DNA of 64,000 bases from a bacterium (GCA_024680555.1 JAILCC010000015.1:45796-109795); one strand, 5' to 3'. Shown: positions 1-9,734, numbered from the stretch's first letter. The notes: generated by a model from the letters alone, not told the origin. A program made the numbers and translations.

Positions 1-1000
1 GAGGTGCAACAGGTTCATCCGCTCTCAGTTCTTGGAGAGTTTTTTTAATGCCGTCAGGACTGTATGATGCATCAAGGTATTTAATTTCAACTTGAGCTTT
101 TTTGCTTTCAATGAATTTTTGAAGAATTTCAATTTTCTTTTCGTCTTCAAGGTATTTTTTCAAAGTGTTTTTAACTTCATCATAAGGAGTTATGCCTGCT
201 TTTTTTCTGTCCGTAACTTTGATGATGTGATAACCGAATTCGGTTTGAACAAGGTCGCTTACGGTGTCAGGTTTCATTGAAAAAGCAGCTTTTGCAAAGG
301 GTTCAACCATTTGGTCTTTTGTAAAGAAGCCCAAATCTCCGCCGTTTTGTGCGCTGCCGGGATCTTCGGAATATTGTTTTGCAAGAGCGGCAAAGTCAGC
401 TTTTTCAGCTTTTGCCAATTTTAATACTTCTTCAGCCTTTGCTTTGTCTTTTACTAAGATATGACTAGCCTTAACTGTGTCGGGGTATGTGAATTTTGAA
501 GCTTTATTTTCATTGTAGAATTTTTTAATTTCAGCTTCGGAAACTGTTATTGGCGAAATAGATGCGATAAGTTTTGACATTTGAATGTCGTTTTCCAAAA
601 GTGAATTAAATTCTGTTTCATCAAGATTGTTTTTAGCGAGAACCTGTTTAAGATTTTCTTCACCACCGACTTCTTTTATAAGGTTTTCTTTGTATGCGGC
701 GATATCTTCTTGTGAAACGGTGATATTTCTTTTTGCGATTTCATCAAAGAGTATTTTTTTGATGATAAGTTCGTTTATAGCCTTGTCTGTAGCGGCAAGT
801 TCCATAATTTTATAATCTTTGCTCTTTCTGTCGATTTGTGCAAGCAGCGGAGAACTGAGTTGTTTGGTTACAACATCGTTTATTTCCTGCTTGGTTATAG
901 CATTTTCACCAACCATTATAACTGCTGTATTATCTGCTTTTTTGCAGCCTGAAAACATCATTACACATGCAATAAGCATTACTGTTAAAACTCTCTTCAT
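1..1000 (-). CDS. Parvulin-type peptidyl-prolyl isomerase lipoprotein (SurA/PrsA-like), 3' end outside window
   Basis: Reading the minus strand from the ATG at 1000 gives 333 codons with no stop before the window edge. The N-terminus is a lipoprotein signal (MKRVLTVMLIACVMMFSGC) with the lipidated Cys at residue 19. A SurA-N-like helical region follows, and then a PpiC rotamase domain containing the ASHILV and NGGDLGFF motifs. The likely role is folding of exported proteins at the outer face of the cytoplasmic membrane. The start overlaps the mfd stop as ATGA, so translation is probably coupled to mfd. The class is clear; the choice between SurA, PrsA and a generic PpiC lipoprotein is not. 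Confidence 0.9.
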   Translation of the reverse strand, partial: MKRVLTVMLIACVMMFSGCKKADNTAVIMVGENAITKQEINDVVTKQLSSPLLAQIDRKSKDYKIMELAATDKAINELIIKKILFDEIAKRNITVSQEDIAAYKENLIKEVGGEENLKQVLAKNNLDETEFNSLLENDIQMSKLIASISPITVSEAEIKKFYNENKASKFTYPDTVKASHILVKDKAKAEEVLKLAKAEKADFAALAKQYSEDPGSAQNGGDLGFFTKDQMVEPFAKAAFSMKPDTVSDLVQTEFGYHIIKVTDRKKAGITPYDEVKNTLKKYLEDEKKIEILQKFIESKKAQVEIKYLDASYSPDGIKKTLQELRADEPVAP

Positions 1001-4000
1001 TTTTCCTCCTTATTAACAAAATTGCTTTGTAACTGTTTGATATGATAAAACAAATGCTCCAATAAGTCCAATACCTCTTGTGAGCTAAGCCCTGTATTAT
1101 TAAAATGGATTATTGAACTTGAACTTGCATTTTTAGTTTGGTTTTGAATAAATCTTAGCCTTGAACTTACCTTTCTGTCAAGATTGTTAGAAATTAAGAA
1201 CCATTCATTGTAACTGTAATCGGTATGAATTTTTATGCTGCCCATAGCCTCTCTTACGGCTTTGATACCTATTTGGTCAGCAAGAAGTCTTAATTTAATA
1301 ATTCTAAATAAAGGTTCGACTGTATCGGGCATTTTGCCGAAACGGTCTTCCCATTCGGAGTGCAAAATTTCAAGTTCATGTATTGAAGCAACATCGGCAA
1401 GACGTTTGTATTCAATCATTTTTTGCTGTTTGTTGCCTACATAATCATCGGGAATAAATGCGGTTATATTTATATCAACAACCGGCGGTTCTTTTCTCTC
1501 AACCTTTTCGCCCTGAAGTGTTTTAATTGCATCTTCCAAAAGGTCGCAATATACATCAAAACCGACACTTATCATGTGTCCGTGCTGCTGAGCGCCCAAG
1601 ATGTTTCCTACACCTCTTATTTCAAGGTCACGCATAGCAATCTGATACCCCGAACCTAACGTTGTGAAATCTTTTATTGCTTTAAGGCGATTTGCCGCTT
1701 CTTGTGTCAGTACTTTGTCTTTTTTGTAAAAACAGTATGCATAAGCCTGTCTTTCGCAGCGTCCTATTCTTCCTCTGAGTTGGTATAGCTGCGCAAGACC
1801 GAACTTGTCTGCATCATAAATAATCATTGTGTTGGCATTGGGAATATCTATGCCCGATTCAATAATGGTCGTACAAACAAGAACGTCGTAATTGTGAATG
1901 GAAAATTGATAAATTATTTCTTCCAGTTCTTTTGGGGACATTTGTCCATGAGCAACGGCAATACGTGCATTTGGCAGAAGTTGCTTTATTTCATTTGCAA
2001 AATGGTGTATCGATTGAACTCTGTTGTATAAAATATAAGCCTGTCCTTCTCTTTCGAGTTCATAATTTATTGCACTTTTTATAAATGCGGGGTTATACTC
2101 TCCGACAAAAGTTTTTATCGGCAGGCGGTTTACAGGCGGAGTGTTGATAAGACTCATATCTCTGACACCGGAAACCGACATGTAGAGTGTTCTAGGGATA
2201 GGAGTAGCGCTCATGGCAAGAACATCTACCTGTGTGCGGTATTCTTTCAGTTTTTCTTTGTGTGCAACGCCAAAACGGTGTTCTTCGTCTATTATAACAA
2301 GCCCCAGCCTCTTAAATTCTATATCTTTTTGTAAAAGCCGATGCGTTCCTATTGCAATATCGCAAGTGCCGTCAATGAGGGCATTTACCGCTTTTTTTAT
2401 TTCTTTAGGTGTTCTGAACCTTGAAAAAAGTTCAATTTTAACTCCGTAAGGTGCAAAACGCTCTTTTAATGTTAAATAGTGTTGCTGCGCTAAAATTGTG
2501 GTCGGTGCCAAGAATGCTACCTGTTTTCCCGACATAACGGCTTTGAATGCTGCACGCAAGGCTACTTCTGTTTTTCCGAAACCGACATCACCGCATATCA
2601 ACCTGTCCATAGGTTTTTTACTTTCCATATCTTCTTTTGTATCAATGATGGCTTTCATCTGGTCAGGTGTTTCCGTATACAAAAAGGCATCTTCCATTTC
2701 CATTTGCCAAGGACTGTCAGGTGCAAATTCAAAGCCGTCCGATTTTTTGCGTTTGGCATATAAATTTATTAGTTTGAAAGCTATATCATCGACTGCTTTT
2801 TTGACCTTTGATTTTGTTGTATTCCAGTCTGTTCCACCCATCTTGGACAATTTTGGCTGAATTGTGGTCGAGCCTCTGTAACGTGCGAGCATGTTTATCT
2901 GTTCGGCAGGAATGTAGAGTTTGTCGGAGTTTGCATATTCTATTGCGAGATAATCTCTCAATTCTCCTGCGACTTCCTGTCTTGTTAAGCCCAAATATCT
3001 TCCTATTCCGTGCATTGAATGTACAACCAGGTCGTTTTCGGCAAGGTCATTTATGGAATAAATAAACTCCATATCTTCTCTTTTTGAGAGCTTTTTAGCG
3101 ATTGTAGGCTTTTTGATTTTTCTGTTAAAAAGTTCGACATCAGTGATTAACGTAAGGTTCATATCATCGGATACAAAACCCTCGTAAATATCGGCTTTTA
3201 TAACATTTACCGTTGTTTTATCAAAAGCTTTTTCGTAAGAAAACGGAAGTTCAAAATCCTTTAAAATATCGTTTATTCTTGACGGGTATTGAGTGGAAAC
3301 GATTATATTTTGTCCTTTTTTTATTTCGTTATCAAGAAAGTCTCCGAGTTCAAAATTTGTCAGGTCAAACCTTGGCAAAAGTGATGAGTTTATGGAAATT
3401 GCATCTTCATTTTCAAAATCGACGAAACTGTTTAAATTGAGCTGCGCAAAATTATTTATCTTTGAAAGTAACTGTTCAAACTCCAAATGGTTATATGTCG
3501 GGAGTTTTAGTGCCATACCCATATCAATGTTTTTTTGATATTCTTCTTTGTGATTTTTGTCGGCAAGTTCGCATTTTGAAAAGACTTCGTGGCTTTCATC
3601 AATGATTATAAGCGTGTCCGGTCTTAAATAATCAAAAATATCGGAATTATTTTGTTCTATAATCGGCGCAAAATATTCTGCCCCTTCAAAGTATCCCTGT
3701 TCGGAAAGGCTTTCAACGGTTGAATTGTACCAAAATTCAAATCCCTCTTTATATTTATCTTCGATTTCATTTATTTGTTTTTCAAATAGTTTGTCCATTG
3801 ATTTTCTGAGATGTGTTTTATCATTCAGAAAAATTTTAAATCTCGGTTCAATTTTTGCACTGTCTGCAAATTTTATGGTTTTTTGAGAATTTATATTGAA
3901 ATATCTTATGCTTTCAATTTCATCTCCCCAAAATTCTATACGTACAGGTTCATCGTTAATCGGATAAATGTCTAAAATATCGCCTCTAAGGCTGAATTCG

Positions 4001-4524
4001 CCAATGGCGGAAACCATGTTTTCTCTTTTGTAACCCAAAGTTGCGAGTTTATCCAATATTGTATCGAAGTTAAATTCTTTCTTTTTTTCAAAAAACAGGG
4101 CATTTTTTTCAAGAAAATCTTTAGACGGAAACAGGGTTAAAAGGCTTGTCGCATTTATAATTAAAAGTTTTTCTTCTCCCGAATTAAATTTATTCAGAGC
4201 TTCAAGCTGATTTTTATATGTTTGCGGATTTGAGAAGACAAGCTGGTACGGAGAGGTTTCTTGGGGAGCGAAAAATTTTGAAAATTCTTCTTCAAGAATT
4301 GAAATTTTATTTTGAAAATCGATACTTCTTGATATATTTGAAGCCAAAAACAAAACAGGACGATTTGTTTTTTTGGCAAGATACCATACAAAGAATGCTT
4401 TTGCCGTAGCGCTCATACCCGATATGGTGTTTTTTGAGCGAAGTTCAAGCTTTTTAACGGTTTCTTTTATCTTGTCGGCATTGTCAAATGCGTTATATAT
4501 AAAATCAGAGAAAAATTTATCCAT
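997..4524 (-). CDS. mfd: Transcription-repair coupling factor Mfd
   Basis: Mfd is a DNA translocase that removes stalled RNA polymerase and recruits the UvrA excision machinery. The protein has the UvrB-like N-terminal module, the RNA-polymerase-interacting domain, the RecG-like helicase core (Walker A GDVGFGKTEVA, DEEH box in IDEEHRFGV, SATPIPRTL, QLRGRIGR) and a C-terminal TRCF domain. The frame stays open upstream to an ATG at 4584, but neither that start nor the ATG at 4554 has a ribosome-binding site. The ATG at 4524 lies exactly 6 nt after an extended -10 hexamer, so I prefer it as a leaderless start. That gives 1175 aa, the usual family length. The gene is divergent from panD and coupled by ATGA to the PPIase lipoprotein. 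Confidence 0.95.
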   Translation of the reverse strand: MDKFFSDFIYNAFDNADKIKETVKKLELRSKNTISGMSATAKAFFVWYLAKKTNRPVLFLASNISRSIDFQNKISILEEEFSKFFAPQETSPYQLVFSNPQTYKNQLEALNKFNSGEEKLLIINATSLLTLFPSKDFLEKNALFFEKKKEFNFDTILDKLATLGYKRENMVSAIGEFSLRGDILDIYPINDEPVRIEFWGDEIESIRYFNINSQKTIKFADSAKIEPRFKIFLNDKTHLRKSMDKLFEKQINEIEDKYKEGFEFWYNSTVESLSEQGYFEGAEYFAPIIEQNNSDIFDYLRPDTLIIIDESHEVFSKCELADKNHKEEYQKNIDMGMALKLPTYNHLEFEQLLSKINNFAQLNLNSFVDFENEDAISINSSLLPRFDLTNFELGDFLDNEIKKGQNIIVSTQYPSRINDILKDFELPFSYEKAFDKTTVNVIKADIYEGFVSDDMNLTLITDVELFNRKIKKPTIAKKLSKREDMEFIYSINDLAENDLVVHSMHGIGRYLGLTRQEVAGELRDYLAIEYANSDKLYIPAEQINMLARYRGSTTIQPKLSKMGGTDWNTTKSKVKKAVDDIAFKLINLYAKRKKSDGFEFAPDSPWQMEMEDAFLYTETPDQMKAIIDTKEDMESKKPMDRLICGDVGFGKTEVALRAAFKAVMSGKQVAFLAPTTILAQQHYLTLKERFAPYGVKIELFSRFRTPKEIKKAVNALIDGTCDIAIGTHRLLQKDIEFKRLGLVIIDEEHRFGVAHKEKLKEYRTQVDVLAMSATPIPRTLYMSVSGVRDMSLINTPPVNRLPIKTFVGEYNPAFIKSAINYELEREGQAYILYNRVQSIHHFANEIKQLLPNARIAVAHGQMSPKELEEIIYQFSIHNYDVLVCTTIIESGIDIPNANTMIIYDADKFGLAQLYQLRGRIGRCERQAYAYCFYKKDKVLTQEAANRLKAIKDFTTLGSGYQIAMRDLEIRGVGNILGAQQHGHMISVGFDVYCDLLEDAIKTLQGEKVERKEPPVVDINITAFIPDDYVGNKQQKMIEYKRLADVASIHELEILHSEWEDRFGKMPDTVEPLFRIIKLRLLADQIGIKAVREAMGSIKIHTDYSYNEWFLISNNLDRKVSSRLRFIQNQTKNASSSSIIHFNNTGLSSQEVLDLLEHLFYHIKQLQSNFVNKEEK

Positions 4525-4530
4525 AAAAAG

Positions 4531-4539
4531 ATTATAGCA
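4531..4539 (-). promoter_or_regulatory. Extended -10 promoter giving a leaderless mfd transcript
   Basis: The minus strand reads TGCTATAAT, then six bases, then the ATG at 4524. The TG motif before the hexamer can replace a -35 box, and none is visible at 16-18 bp. A start site 7 nt past the hexamer would be the A of the ATG. The same geometry occurs at four other genes in this window. Confidence 0.55.
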
Positions 4540-4599
4540 TGATTGAGAAGACATTTTTTTTGTGTTAAAAATATTATCGTACATTTGAGAGATTGAAAA

Positions 4600-4956
4600 A
4601 TGTTTATAGAAGTTTTATCATCAAAAATTCATAGAGCCACTGTTACGGATGCAAATGTAGATTACGTAGGTTCTATTACTATAGACGAAGCCTTAATAGA
4701 AAAAGCAAAATTAAAACTTTATCAAAAAGTTGATATTTATAATGTTACAAACGGTGAAAGATTTTCCACTTACGTTATAAAGGGTAAAGCAAATTCCGGC
4801 TGCATTTGTTTGAACGGAGCTGCTGCACATAAAGTTTCCGTAGGCGACAAAATTATTATTGCTGCTTTTGCCACTATGACACCAGAAGAAGCGGATAATT
4901 TTACCCCTGTTCAAATATTGGTTGATGAAAATAACAAATTCTCTAAGGAGCTTTAA
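4600..4956 (+). CDS. panD: Aspartate 1-decarboxylase, pyruvoyl-dependent
   Basis: PanD makes beta-alanine from L-aspartate for pantothenate and CoA synthesis. The 118-aa protein has the family length. It carries the hallmark [19 protein letters not shown] stretch, with the self-cleavage site Gly24-Ser25, where Ser25 becomes the pyruvoyl group; Lys9 of the active site is also present. GAGAG lies upstream of the ATG. The gene is first in a plus-strand run with the LOG and PBP4 genes. No other pantothenate gene is in the window. Confidence 0.97.
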   Translation: MFIEVLSSKIHRATVTDANVDYVGSITIDEALIEKAKLKLYQKVDIYNVTNGERFSTYVIKGKANSGCICLNGAAAHKVSVGDKIIIAAFATMTPEEADNFTPVQILVDENNKFSKEL

Positions 4957-4961
4957 TTTAT

Positions 4962-5552
4962 ATGAAAAATATCTGTGTTTATTGTTCTTCAAGCAAAAAT
5001 ATAGATGAAAAGTATTTTATTGCCGCAAAAGAACTTGGTGAGAAAATGGCAAAATGCGGTTTTGGCTTGGTTTATGGCGGAAGTTCTTTGGGCTTGATGG
5101 GTGAAGTCGCTTTAACTGCGCAAAAAGCAGGGGCAAAAGTTCTCGGAGTTGTTCCTCAAAAAATATTTAATACTGATATTGATTTTCCTAAAGAAATTGA
5201 GCTTGTAATAACTGATGATATGCGTGAGCGTAAGAAAACCATGGAATTAAGGGCGGATGCTTTTATAGCTATGCCGGGTGGTTTCGGAACGTTGGAAGAA
5301 GTTTCCGAAATTATTGTTTCAAAACAATTAGGCTATCATTTTAAACCTATTGTAATTTTAAATGTAGATGGTTATTATGACAAACTGTTTGAACTTTTTG
5401 ATAATTTTTATAATGAAAAATTTGCTCACGGTAACTGTAAAGAAATTTTTTATAAAGCAAATTGTGTTGACGATGCTTTAAATTATATAATGAATTACAA
5501 GCCCGTTGAGGATAAAGATAAATGGTTGGAAAAATTTTCTTTTACCAAATAG
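4962..5552 (+). CDS. LOG family protein (TIGR00730-type nucleoside 5'-monophosphate phosphoribohydrolase)
   Basis: Family members cleave the ribose-base bond of nucleoside monophosphates; plant LOG activates cytokinins this way. The 196-aa Rossmann protein has the N-terminal ICVYCSSS strand, GLVYGGSSLGLMG near residues 35-47, MRERK at 88-92 and the diagnostic PGGFGTLEE at 105-113. It begins 5 nt after the panD stop, with AAGGAG about 11 nt upstream. Its 3' end overlaps the next gene by 31 nt. The substrate here cannot be told from sequence. Confidence 0.9.
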   Translation: MKNICVYCSSSKNIDEKYFIAAKELGEKMAKCGFGLVYGGSSLGLMGEVALTAQKAGAKVLGVVPQKIFNTDIDFPKEIELVITDDMRERKKTMELRADAFIAMPGGFGTLEEVSEIIVSKQLGYHFKPIVILNVDGYYDKLFELFDNFYNEKFAHGNCKEIFYKANCVDDALNYIMNYKPVEDKDKWLEKFSFTK

Positions 5553-6862
5553 GTTTTATATTTTTACTATTTGCTCAGAGTTGTTTTGCCGCACCTGTTG
5601 ATGATGTGATAAGTGCAAATCCTAAATTTGCACCTGCTGTATTGGGTATAAGCGTTAAAGACTTGAATACAAGCTCAGTAATATATCAAAAAAATCCTAA
5701 AGCGCTAGTGCATCCTGCTTCTACATTAAAAATGGTAACTGCACCTGCGGCATTTGATTTTTTAGGCAAAAATTATAAATTTAAAACAGCAATTTATAAA
5801 GCAGGAACAAAGGTTTATTTTAAAGTTGGTGCCGACCCTCTGTTTACGTACGAGGATATGATGAATCTCGCTTCACAATATAAAAATAAGAACAGTGAAG
5901 TAATATCAGAGTTTATGATAGATGATACAATAATTGATAAAGAATCCTTTGGTATTGGTTGGCAGTGGGATGACAATGCCAGTATTTATTTTCCGCAAAT
6001 AAGTCCGTATATAATTAACAGAAATCTTTTTACGGTCGAAGCAAAATCAGACGGCAAAAAGGTTTCTGTTGCGTATTCCAAAGAGTATAAAGAGGATGTA
6101 ATCAATGGGTTAACTCCTGCAGCAACAACGAATGTATGGAGTGAAAGAGATGTTTTTTCCGCAAATTCCGTAATAAAATTGAAAGGCGGAGTTAACGGCT
6201 CTAAAATTATATATATTCCTGCACTTGAACCTGAACGGCTATATAAAAACATTATGGCTTATGCTTTTTTGTCAAATGATATCGCTTTTAATGCGTTGTT
6301 CAAATACGAAAAAGTTCCCCTTTTTGCGGCTCAGGAAGCTCTTGTAGAACATAGTATAGAGGATGTTTTATACAGAATTTTACTTTATAGCGATAATCTT
6401 GCGGCAGAAGTTCTCATAAAACATGCAGGTGCAATAAAAACCGAAAGTATGGGAACAACCAAGGATGGTCTTGGCGTAGTGAAAGACTTTTACAGGCAAA
6501 GTGGCGTTAACACGGATGAGATTACCATGGTTGATGGGTGCGGCGCATCCATGAATGATTATGTGAATGCTGATTTTATGACAAATGCGCTTATTGCGGC
6601 ATCTAAAATGCAAAATTTTTCTGTCGTAAAAAACCTTATGACAGACACGAATAAAGGTACATTTCAAGGTAGGGTTCCGGAATTGAACGGACGTATAAAA
6701 GTAAAGACAGGTACCCTCGGCAATACAAGTGCTGTTGTGGGTTATTTAAAAACTAATAGCGGTAAAGATGTGGTTTTTGCGATTATGCTCGACAATCTCC
6801 CCAAAGCCGTAAATGCCAAGCATTTTGAAGATGAAATCATAAGGGCAATTGCAAAACAGTAA
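5522..6862 (+). CDS. dacB: D-alanyl-D-alanine carboxypeptidase/endopeptidase, PBP4 (S13) family
   Basis: PBP4-class enzymes trim peptidoglycan peptides in the periplasm. The 446-aa protein has a signal peptide ending near CFA-AP (residues 21-25) and the three penicillin-binding motifs: STLK with nucleophile Ser67 and Lys70, SDN in YSDNLAAE, and KTG in KVKTGTLGN. The start lies inside the upstream LOG gene (31-nt overlap), and the signal peptide begins right at this ATG, which supports the start. An inverted repeat just downstream ends the transcript. Confidence 0.93.
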   Translation: MVGKIFFYQIGFIFLLFAQSCFAAPVDDVISANPKFAPAVLGISVKDLNTSSVIYQKNPKALVHPASTLKMVTAPAAFDFLGKNYKFKTAIYKAGTKVYFKVGADPLFTYEDMMNLASQYKNKNSEVISEFMIDDTIIDKESFGIGWQWDDNASIYFPQISPYIINRNLFTVEAKSDGKKVSVAYSKEYKEDVINGLTPAATTNVWSERDVFSANSVIKLKGGVNGSKIIYIPALEPERLYKNIMAYAFLSNDIAFNALFKYEKVPLFAAQEALVEHSIEDVLYRILLYSDNLAAEVLIKHAGAIKTESMGTTKDGLGVVKDFYRQSGVNTDEITMVDGCGASMNDYVNADFMTNALIAASKMQNFSVVKNLMTDTNKGTFQGRVPELNGRIKVKTGTLGNTSAVVGYLKTNSGKDVVFAIMLDNLPKAVNAKHFEDEIIRAIAKQ

Positions 6863-6887
6863 AATTGTACAGATATTTTTTCGCAAC

Positions 6888-6917
6888 AAAAACCAATCCT
6901 AAACAGGATTGGTTTTT
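6888..6917. terminator. Bidirectional rho-independent terminator between dacB and sepF
   Basis: A perfect 13-bp inverted repeat (AAAAACCAATCCT / AGGATTGGTTTTT) encloses a 4-nt loop. It has A-rich and T-rich flanks and sits between two convergent genes, so it can serve both strands. Confidence 0.9.
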
Positions 6918-6942
6918 AGCATAATTCGACTTTTTATTTCAA

Positions 6943-7395
6943 CTATTTAACTTGATTCCAAAAAGCGTCTGCTATAGAAGCTGCTGCTCTTTTTTCTTGT
7001 TCAGCTGAAATATTTACGTTGTTTGGTGTGAAGATGAATACGCCTTCACCGATTTTTTGTTGATGACCGTTAAGTGCATAAGTAGCACCTGCAAGAAAAT
7101 CAACGATTCTTTGTGATTGTTCATGGTCAAGAAGTTCAAGGTTTAATACAACGGTTCTTCTGTCGATTAAATTTTTAGAAATTTCTAAAGATTCATCGAA
7201 AGATTTCGGTGAAACAACCATAACTTCGTAACCACGAGCGTTAATCGGACGAACAACGCTTACTTTTTCTCTTTTTTTCTCAACCGGAGCGATGTCTTCT
7301 GTTTCTAATTCATCCTCAATTCCGTACTCTTCATCATCAAAATCCGGCTCAACAACCCCTCTGAAAAGGTCTTTAATTGTACTTAATGCTGACAA
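6943..7395 (-). CDS. sepF: Cell division protein SepF
   Basis: SepF tethers FtsZ to the membrane and bundles its filaments. The 150-aa protein has an N-terminal amphipathic helix (SALSTIKDLFRGV), an acidic linker at about residues 17-35 and the compact SepF core (YEVMVVSPKSFDES, then RRTVVLNLELLD, and GVFIFTPNNV). The start is a TTG at 7395 with GGGAGGA upstream. It follows yggS on the same strand, an arrangement common in Gram-positive bacteria and cyanobacteria. The missing ftsA fits SepF as the main FtsZ anchor, though ftsA could lie elsewhere. Confidence 0.95.
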   Translation of the reverse strand: MSALSTIKDLFRGVVEPDFDDEEYGIEDELETEDIAPVEKKREKVSVVRPINARGYEVMVVSPKSFDESLEISKNLIDRRTVVLNLELLDHEQSQRIVDFLAGATYALNGHQQKIGEGVFIFTPNNVNISAEQEKRAAASIADAFWNQVK

Positions 7396-7414
7396 CTTTT
7401 ATCCTCCCTATGCG

Positions 7415-8074
7415 TTATCTAAACAATCTCTGTCCCAATCGTATCATTGTAGATCCACTATTTACGGCTATTTCGTAATCAGAACTCATCCCCATAGAAA
7501 GTTCTTTAAGTTCTACATGGTATCTACGTTGTAAATTATAACCCAACTCATACAAATTTGTGAATACTTTTTTCAAAAATACTTCGTTTGGAGTATGCGG
7601 AGCCATTGTCATAAGTCCTACAACCTTGACTCCATCAAGGTTTTGGAGATTTTGAAAAATTTCTTCAATTTCCGCTTCACTTGTTCCGAATTTACTTTTT
7701 TCTTGAGAAATGTTAACTTCTATTAAGATTTTTTGGATTATTCCCATTTCTTTTGCAACTGTTGAAATTTTTTTTGCAAGTTCCAAAGTATCGACGGAAT
7801 GTATATAGTCAAATTTACCCACAACCTTTCTTACTTTGTTGGATTGGAGGTGTCCTATCATGTGCCAGGTCGAATTTTGTTTCAATTCTTCCGGAAGATT
7901 TTCGAGCTTTTTTAGTGCATCTTGGACTTTGTTCTCTCCAAAATCTCTCAAGCCTGCTTCATAAGCCTCTATTATCTTGCTCTCATCAACATATTTTGTG
8001 ACAGCAATAATTCGCCCCTTAAAATCAGGAATGCTGGCTTTTACTTCTTCCAAATTCTCTTTAACCGTAGGCAT
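7415..8074 (-). CDS. yggS: YggS family pyridoxal phosphate homeostasis protein
   Basis: This is a PLP-binding (beta/alpha)8-barrel protein that buffers free PLP and has no known catalytic reaction. Key features are IIAVTKYV with the PLP lysine near residue 27, FGENKVQDAL, WHMIGHLQSNK, and the signature LSMGMSSDYEIAV. Two tandem ATGs exist at 8077 and 8074; GGGAG lies 6 nt before the second, so I chose that one. A promoter is visible upstream, and sepF follows in the same transcript. Confidence 0.95.
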   Translation of the reverse strand: MPTVKENLEEVKASIPDFKGRIIAVTKYVDESKIIEAYEAGLRDFGENKVQDALKKLENLPEELKQNSTWHMIGHLQSNKVRKVVGKFDYIHSVDTLELAKKISTVAKEMGIIQKILIEVNISQEKSKFGTSEAEIEEIFQNLQNLDGVKVVGLMTMAPHTPNEVFLKKVFTNLYELGYNLQRRYHVELKELSMGMSSDYEIAVNSGSTMIRLGQRLFR

Positions 8075-8093
8075 CATTTACTCCCTTTTCCTT

Positions 8094-8122
8094 ATTCTAA
8101 TACACAAAACTATTCCTGCCAA
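8094..8122 (-). promoter_or_regulatory. Sigma-70-type promoter of yggS-sepF
   Basis: On the minus strand, -35 TTGGCA and -10 TAGAAT are separated by 17 bp. The -10 lies 17 nt upstream of the yggS start, leaving room for the GGGAG ribosome site. Confidence 0.6.
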
Positions 8123-8304
8123 GATGCCAAAATACCTGCAAATGTTATTAAAAAATCAGAATAAGCTCAGCATTATATTGAGAAAGATTATCGATTTTTA
8201 CATCATAAAAAACTATGCTTGCAATATTCCAATCTTTTACCTGAATAGACAATGAAAAAATAATTTTCATCCTTAATAATGCATTTTAGAAGTGAGTGGT
8301 TAAA

Positions 8305-9129
8305 ATGCAGAAAATATTTTTATTCATTTTTATTTGTATATTTTGTCTTTCTAAATCGGCTTGCGCAATGACTTCGGCAGAATACGTTTCTGCTTTGGAA
8401 AATAAACTTTTTGGTGTTACTTATGAAGGACAAAATATTGATAACCGGATAGACAGAATTGAAAAACAAATTTATGACAATGTGTATGCGGGTACGCCGG
8501 AGGTCAGATTATCAAAAATCGACAAAATATATCCCCAAAGCGATTTTGAACGTACAACAAACAATAATCAAAGTTATTATAATAATCAAGAATATTATGA
8601 AGAAATACCAGAGGCGGATTATAATAATTACCCAATAGTCAGCAAAATAGAGCGTACAATTTATCAAAAAGATTATAGCGGAGAAGATATATATAAAAGA
8701 CTTTCCCGACTGGAGAACGAATTGTACGGTTCGGAAAAATCTAATTTAACCTTGCAGGAGAGGGTTGAAAATTTAAAGAGCGTTTTGCCTAAAAAGGAAA
8801 GGCACTCTGTTGCAAGCAATTTCAGTTATGACAAAATTGACAATGGAGGCGGGTACTTTGATACCGACAAAGCTATAACAGCACTTGAAAAAGGTGCATT
8901 TAGAAAGACATTTGAACTTGATGATGATGAAAGACGGCTTTCAAGACTGGAACATTATTATTTCGGGCAAACATCGGCAGGTCAACCTGCTGATGACAGA
9001 ATAACCCGACTTGCAACCGTTGCTACGGCTGATAAAGAAAGTAATAGTGCGCTTTCTGCAATGAAAAATGCTCAATGGGCGGAAATTTTGATGAATTTGT
9101 TGATTATAGGATTGGGTTTTATTTTGTAG
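8305..9129 (+). CDS. Uncharacterised secreted protein with three ~45-aa repeats and a C-terminal membrane segment
   Basis: I do not recognise a named family. A signal peptide (MQKIFLFIFICIFCLSKSACA) is followed by three copies of a degenerate unit, about 45 aa each. Each unit has the pattern E-x3-F/Y, an aromatic about 5 residues on, then R-L/I-x-R-I/L-E-x3-F/Y. The cores are RIDRIEKQIYD, RLSRLENELYG and RLSRLEHYYFG. Units 1 and 2 are separated by a Tyr/Asn-rich linker, and the protein ends with a hydrophobic segment (ILMNLLIIGLGFIL). The ATG at 8305 is preferred; a GTG at 8296 is in frame. It stands alone between divergent yggS and the next gene. Confidence 0.75.
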   Translation: MQKIFLFIFICIFCLSKSACAMTSAEYVSALENKLFGVTYEGQNIDNRIDRIEKQIYDNVYAGTPEVRLSKIDKIYPQSDFERTTNNNQSYYNNQEYYEEIPEADYNNYPIVSKIERTIYQKDYSGEDIYKRLSRLENELYGSEKSNLTLQERVENLKSVLPKKERHSVASNFSYDKIDNGGGYFDTDKAITALEKGAFRKTFELDDDERRLSRLEHYYFGQTSAGQPADDRITRLATVATADKESNSALSAMKNAQWAEILMNLLIIGLGFIL

Positions 9130-9239
9130 TTTTGCCGAAAATATTTGAGGATTGTAACGTATTCTTAACAAACCTTGATATATTTTTTGTGCAGTGTTAC
9201 TTTTGAATTTGTAATTCACATAGTCAAGGAAGGGAGCTG

Positions 9240-9734
9240 ATGGCACAGGCTTGGTTTAGAGTGCGTGTACCTCGTGTTGCACATTTTTGCTGCGGACAAT
9301 TGTACGATACAAAAAATATTAAAACGCTGGAATATTTCAGGTGTTTTGCCCACAAGAGCATAAAAAATTCTATTCAGGATAATGACGGAGTTTTAAAAAA
9401 AGTTAAATTTTGTATAACAGTATGGCTTGTATGCAAGAATAACAACTGTATAACGAGTTTTACGTTCTTCTATGATAATACCAACCGTTTAATAACAAAA
9501 AAACAAACGAGAGGGTTAAAATACCTGTTGAAAATTAAAGATAAATTTTTAGACAATATTCCATTGAAAGTAAAAATTCCAAAGGTTGAAATCTCAAGTA
9601 AAAAGTACTTGTGGAGATATGTTGATGCTCATCCTACAAAAAAGTTTGTCAGCAATATCTATAATTTAGACAATAAAAAAGTCGGCGAAACTCTGCCGCA
9701 ACCGGTGATTATAAGTAATCTAACCAAGATGTAA
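9240..9734 (+). CDS. Hypothetical basic protein
   Basis: This 164-aa Lys-rich protein has no signal peptide, no clear membrane segment and no family I recognise. It carries several cysteines in its first half (CC at about residue 17). A strong ribosome site, GGAAGGGAG, sits a few bases before the ATG, and a good terminator follows the stop. Both support a real single-gene transcript. Confidence 0.6.
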   Translation: MAQAWFRVRVPRVAHFCCGQLYDTKNIKTLEYFRCFAHKSIKNSIQDNDGVLKKVKFCITVWLVCKNNNCITSFTFFYDNTNRLITKKQTRGLKYLLKIKDKFLDNIPLKVKIPKVEISSKKYLWRYVDAHPTKKFVSNIYNLDNKKVGETLPQPVIISNLTKM

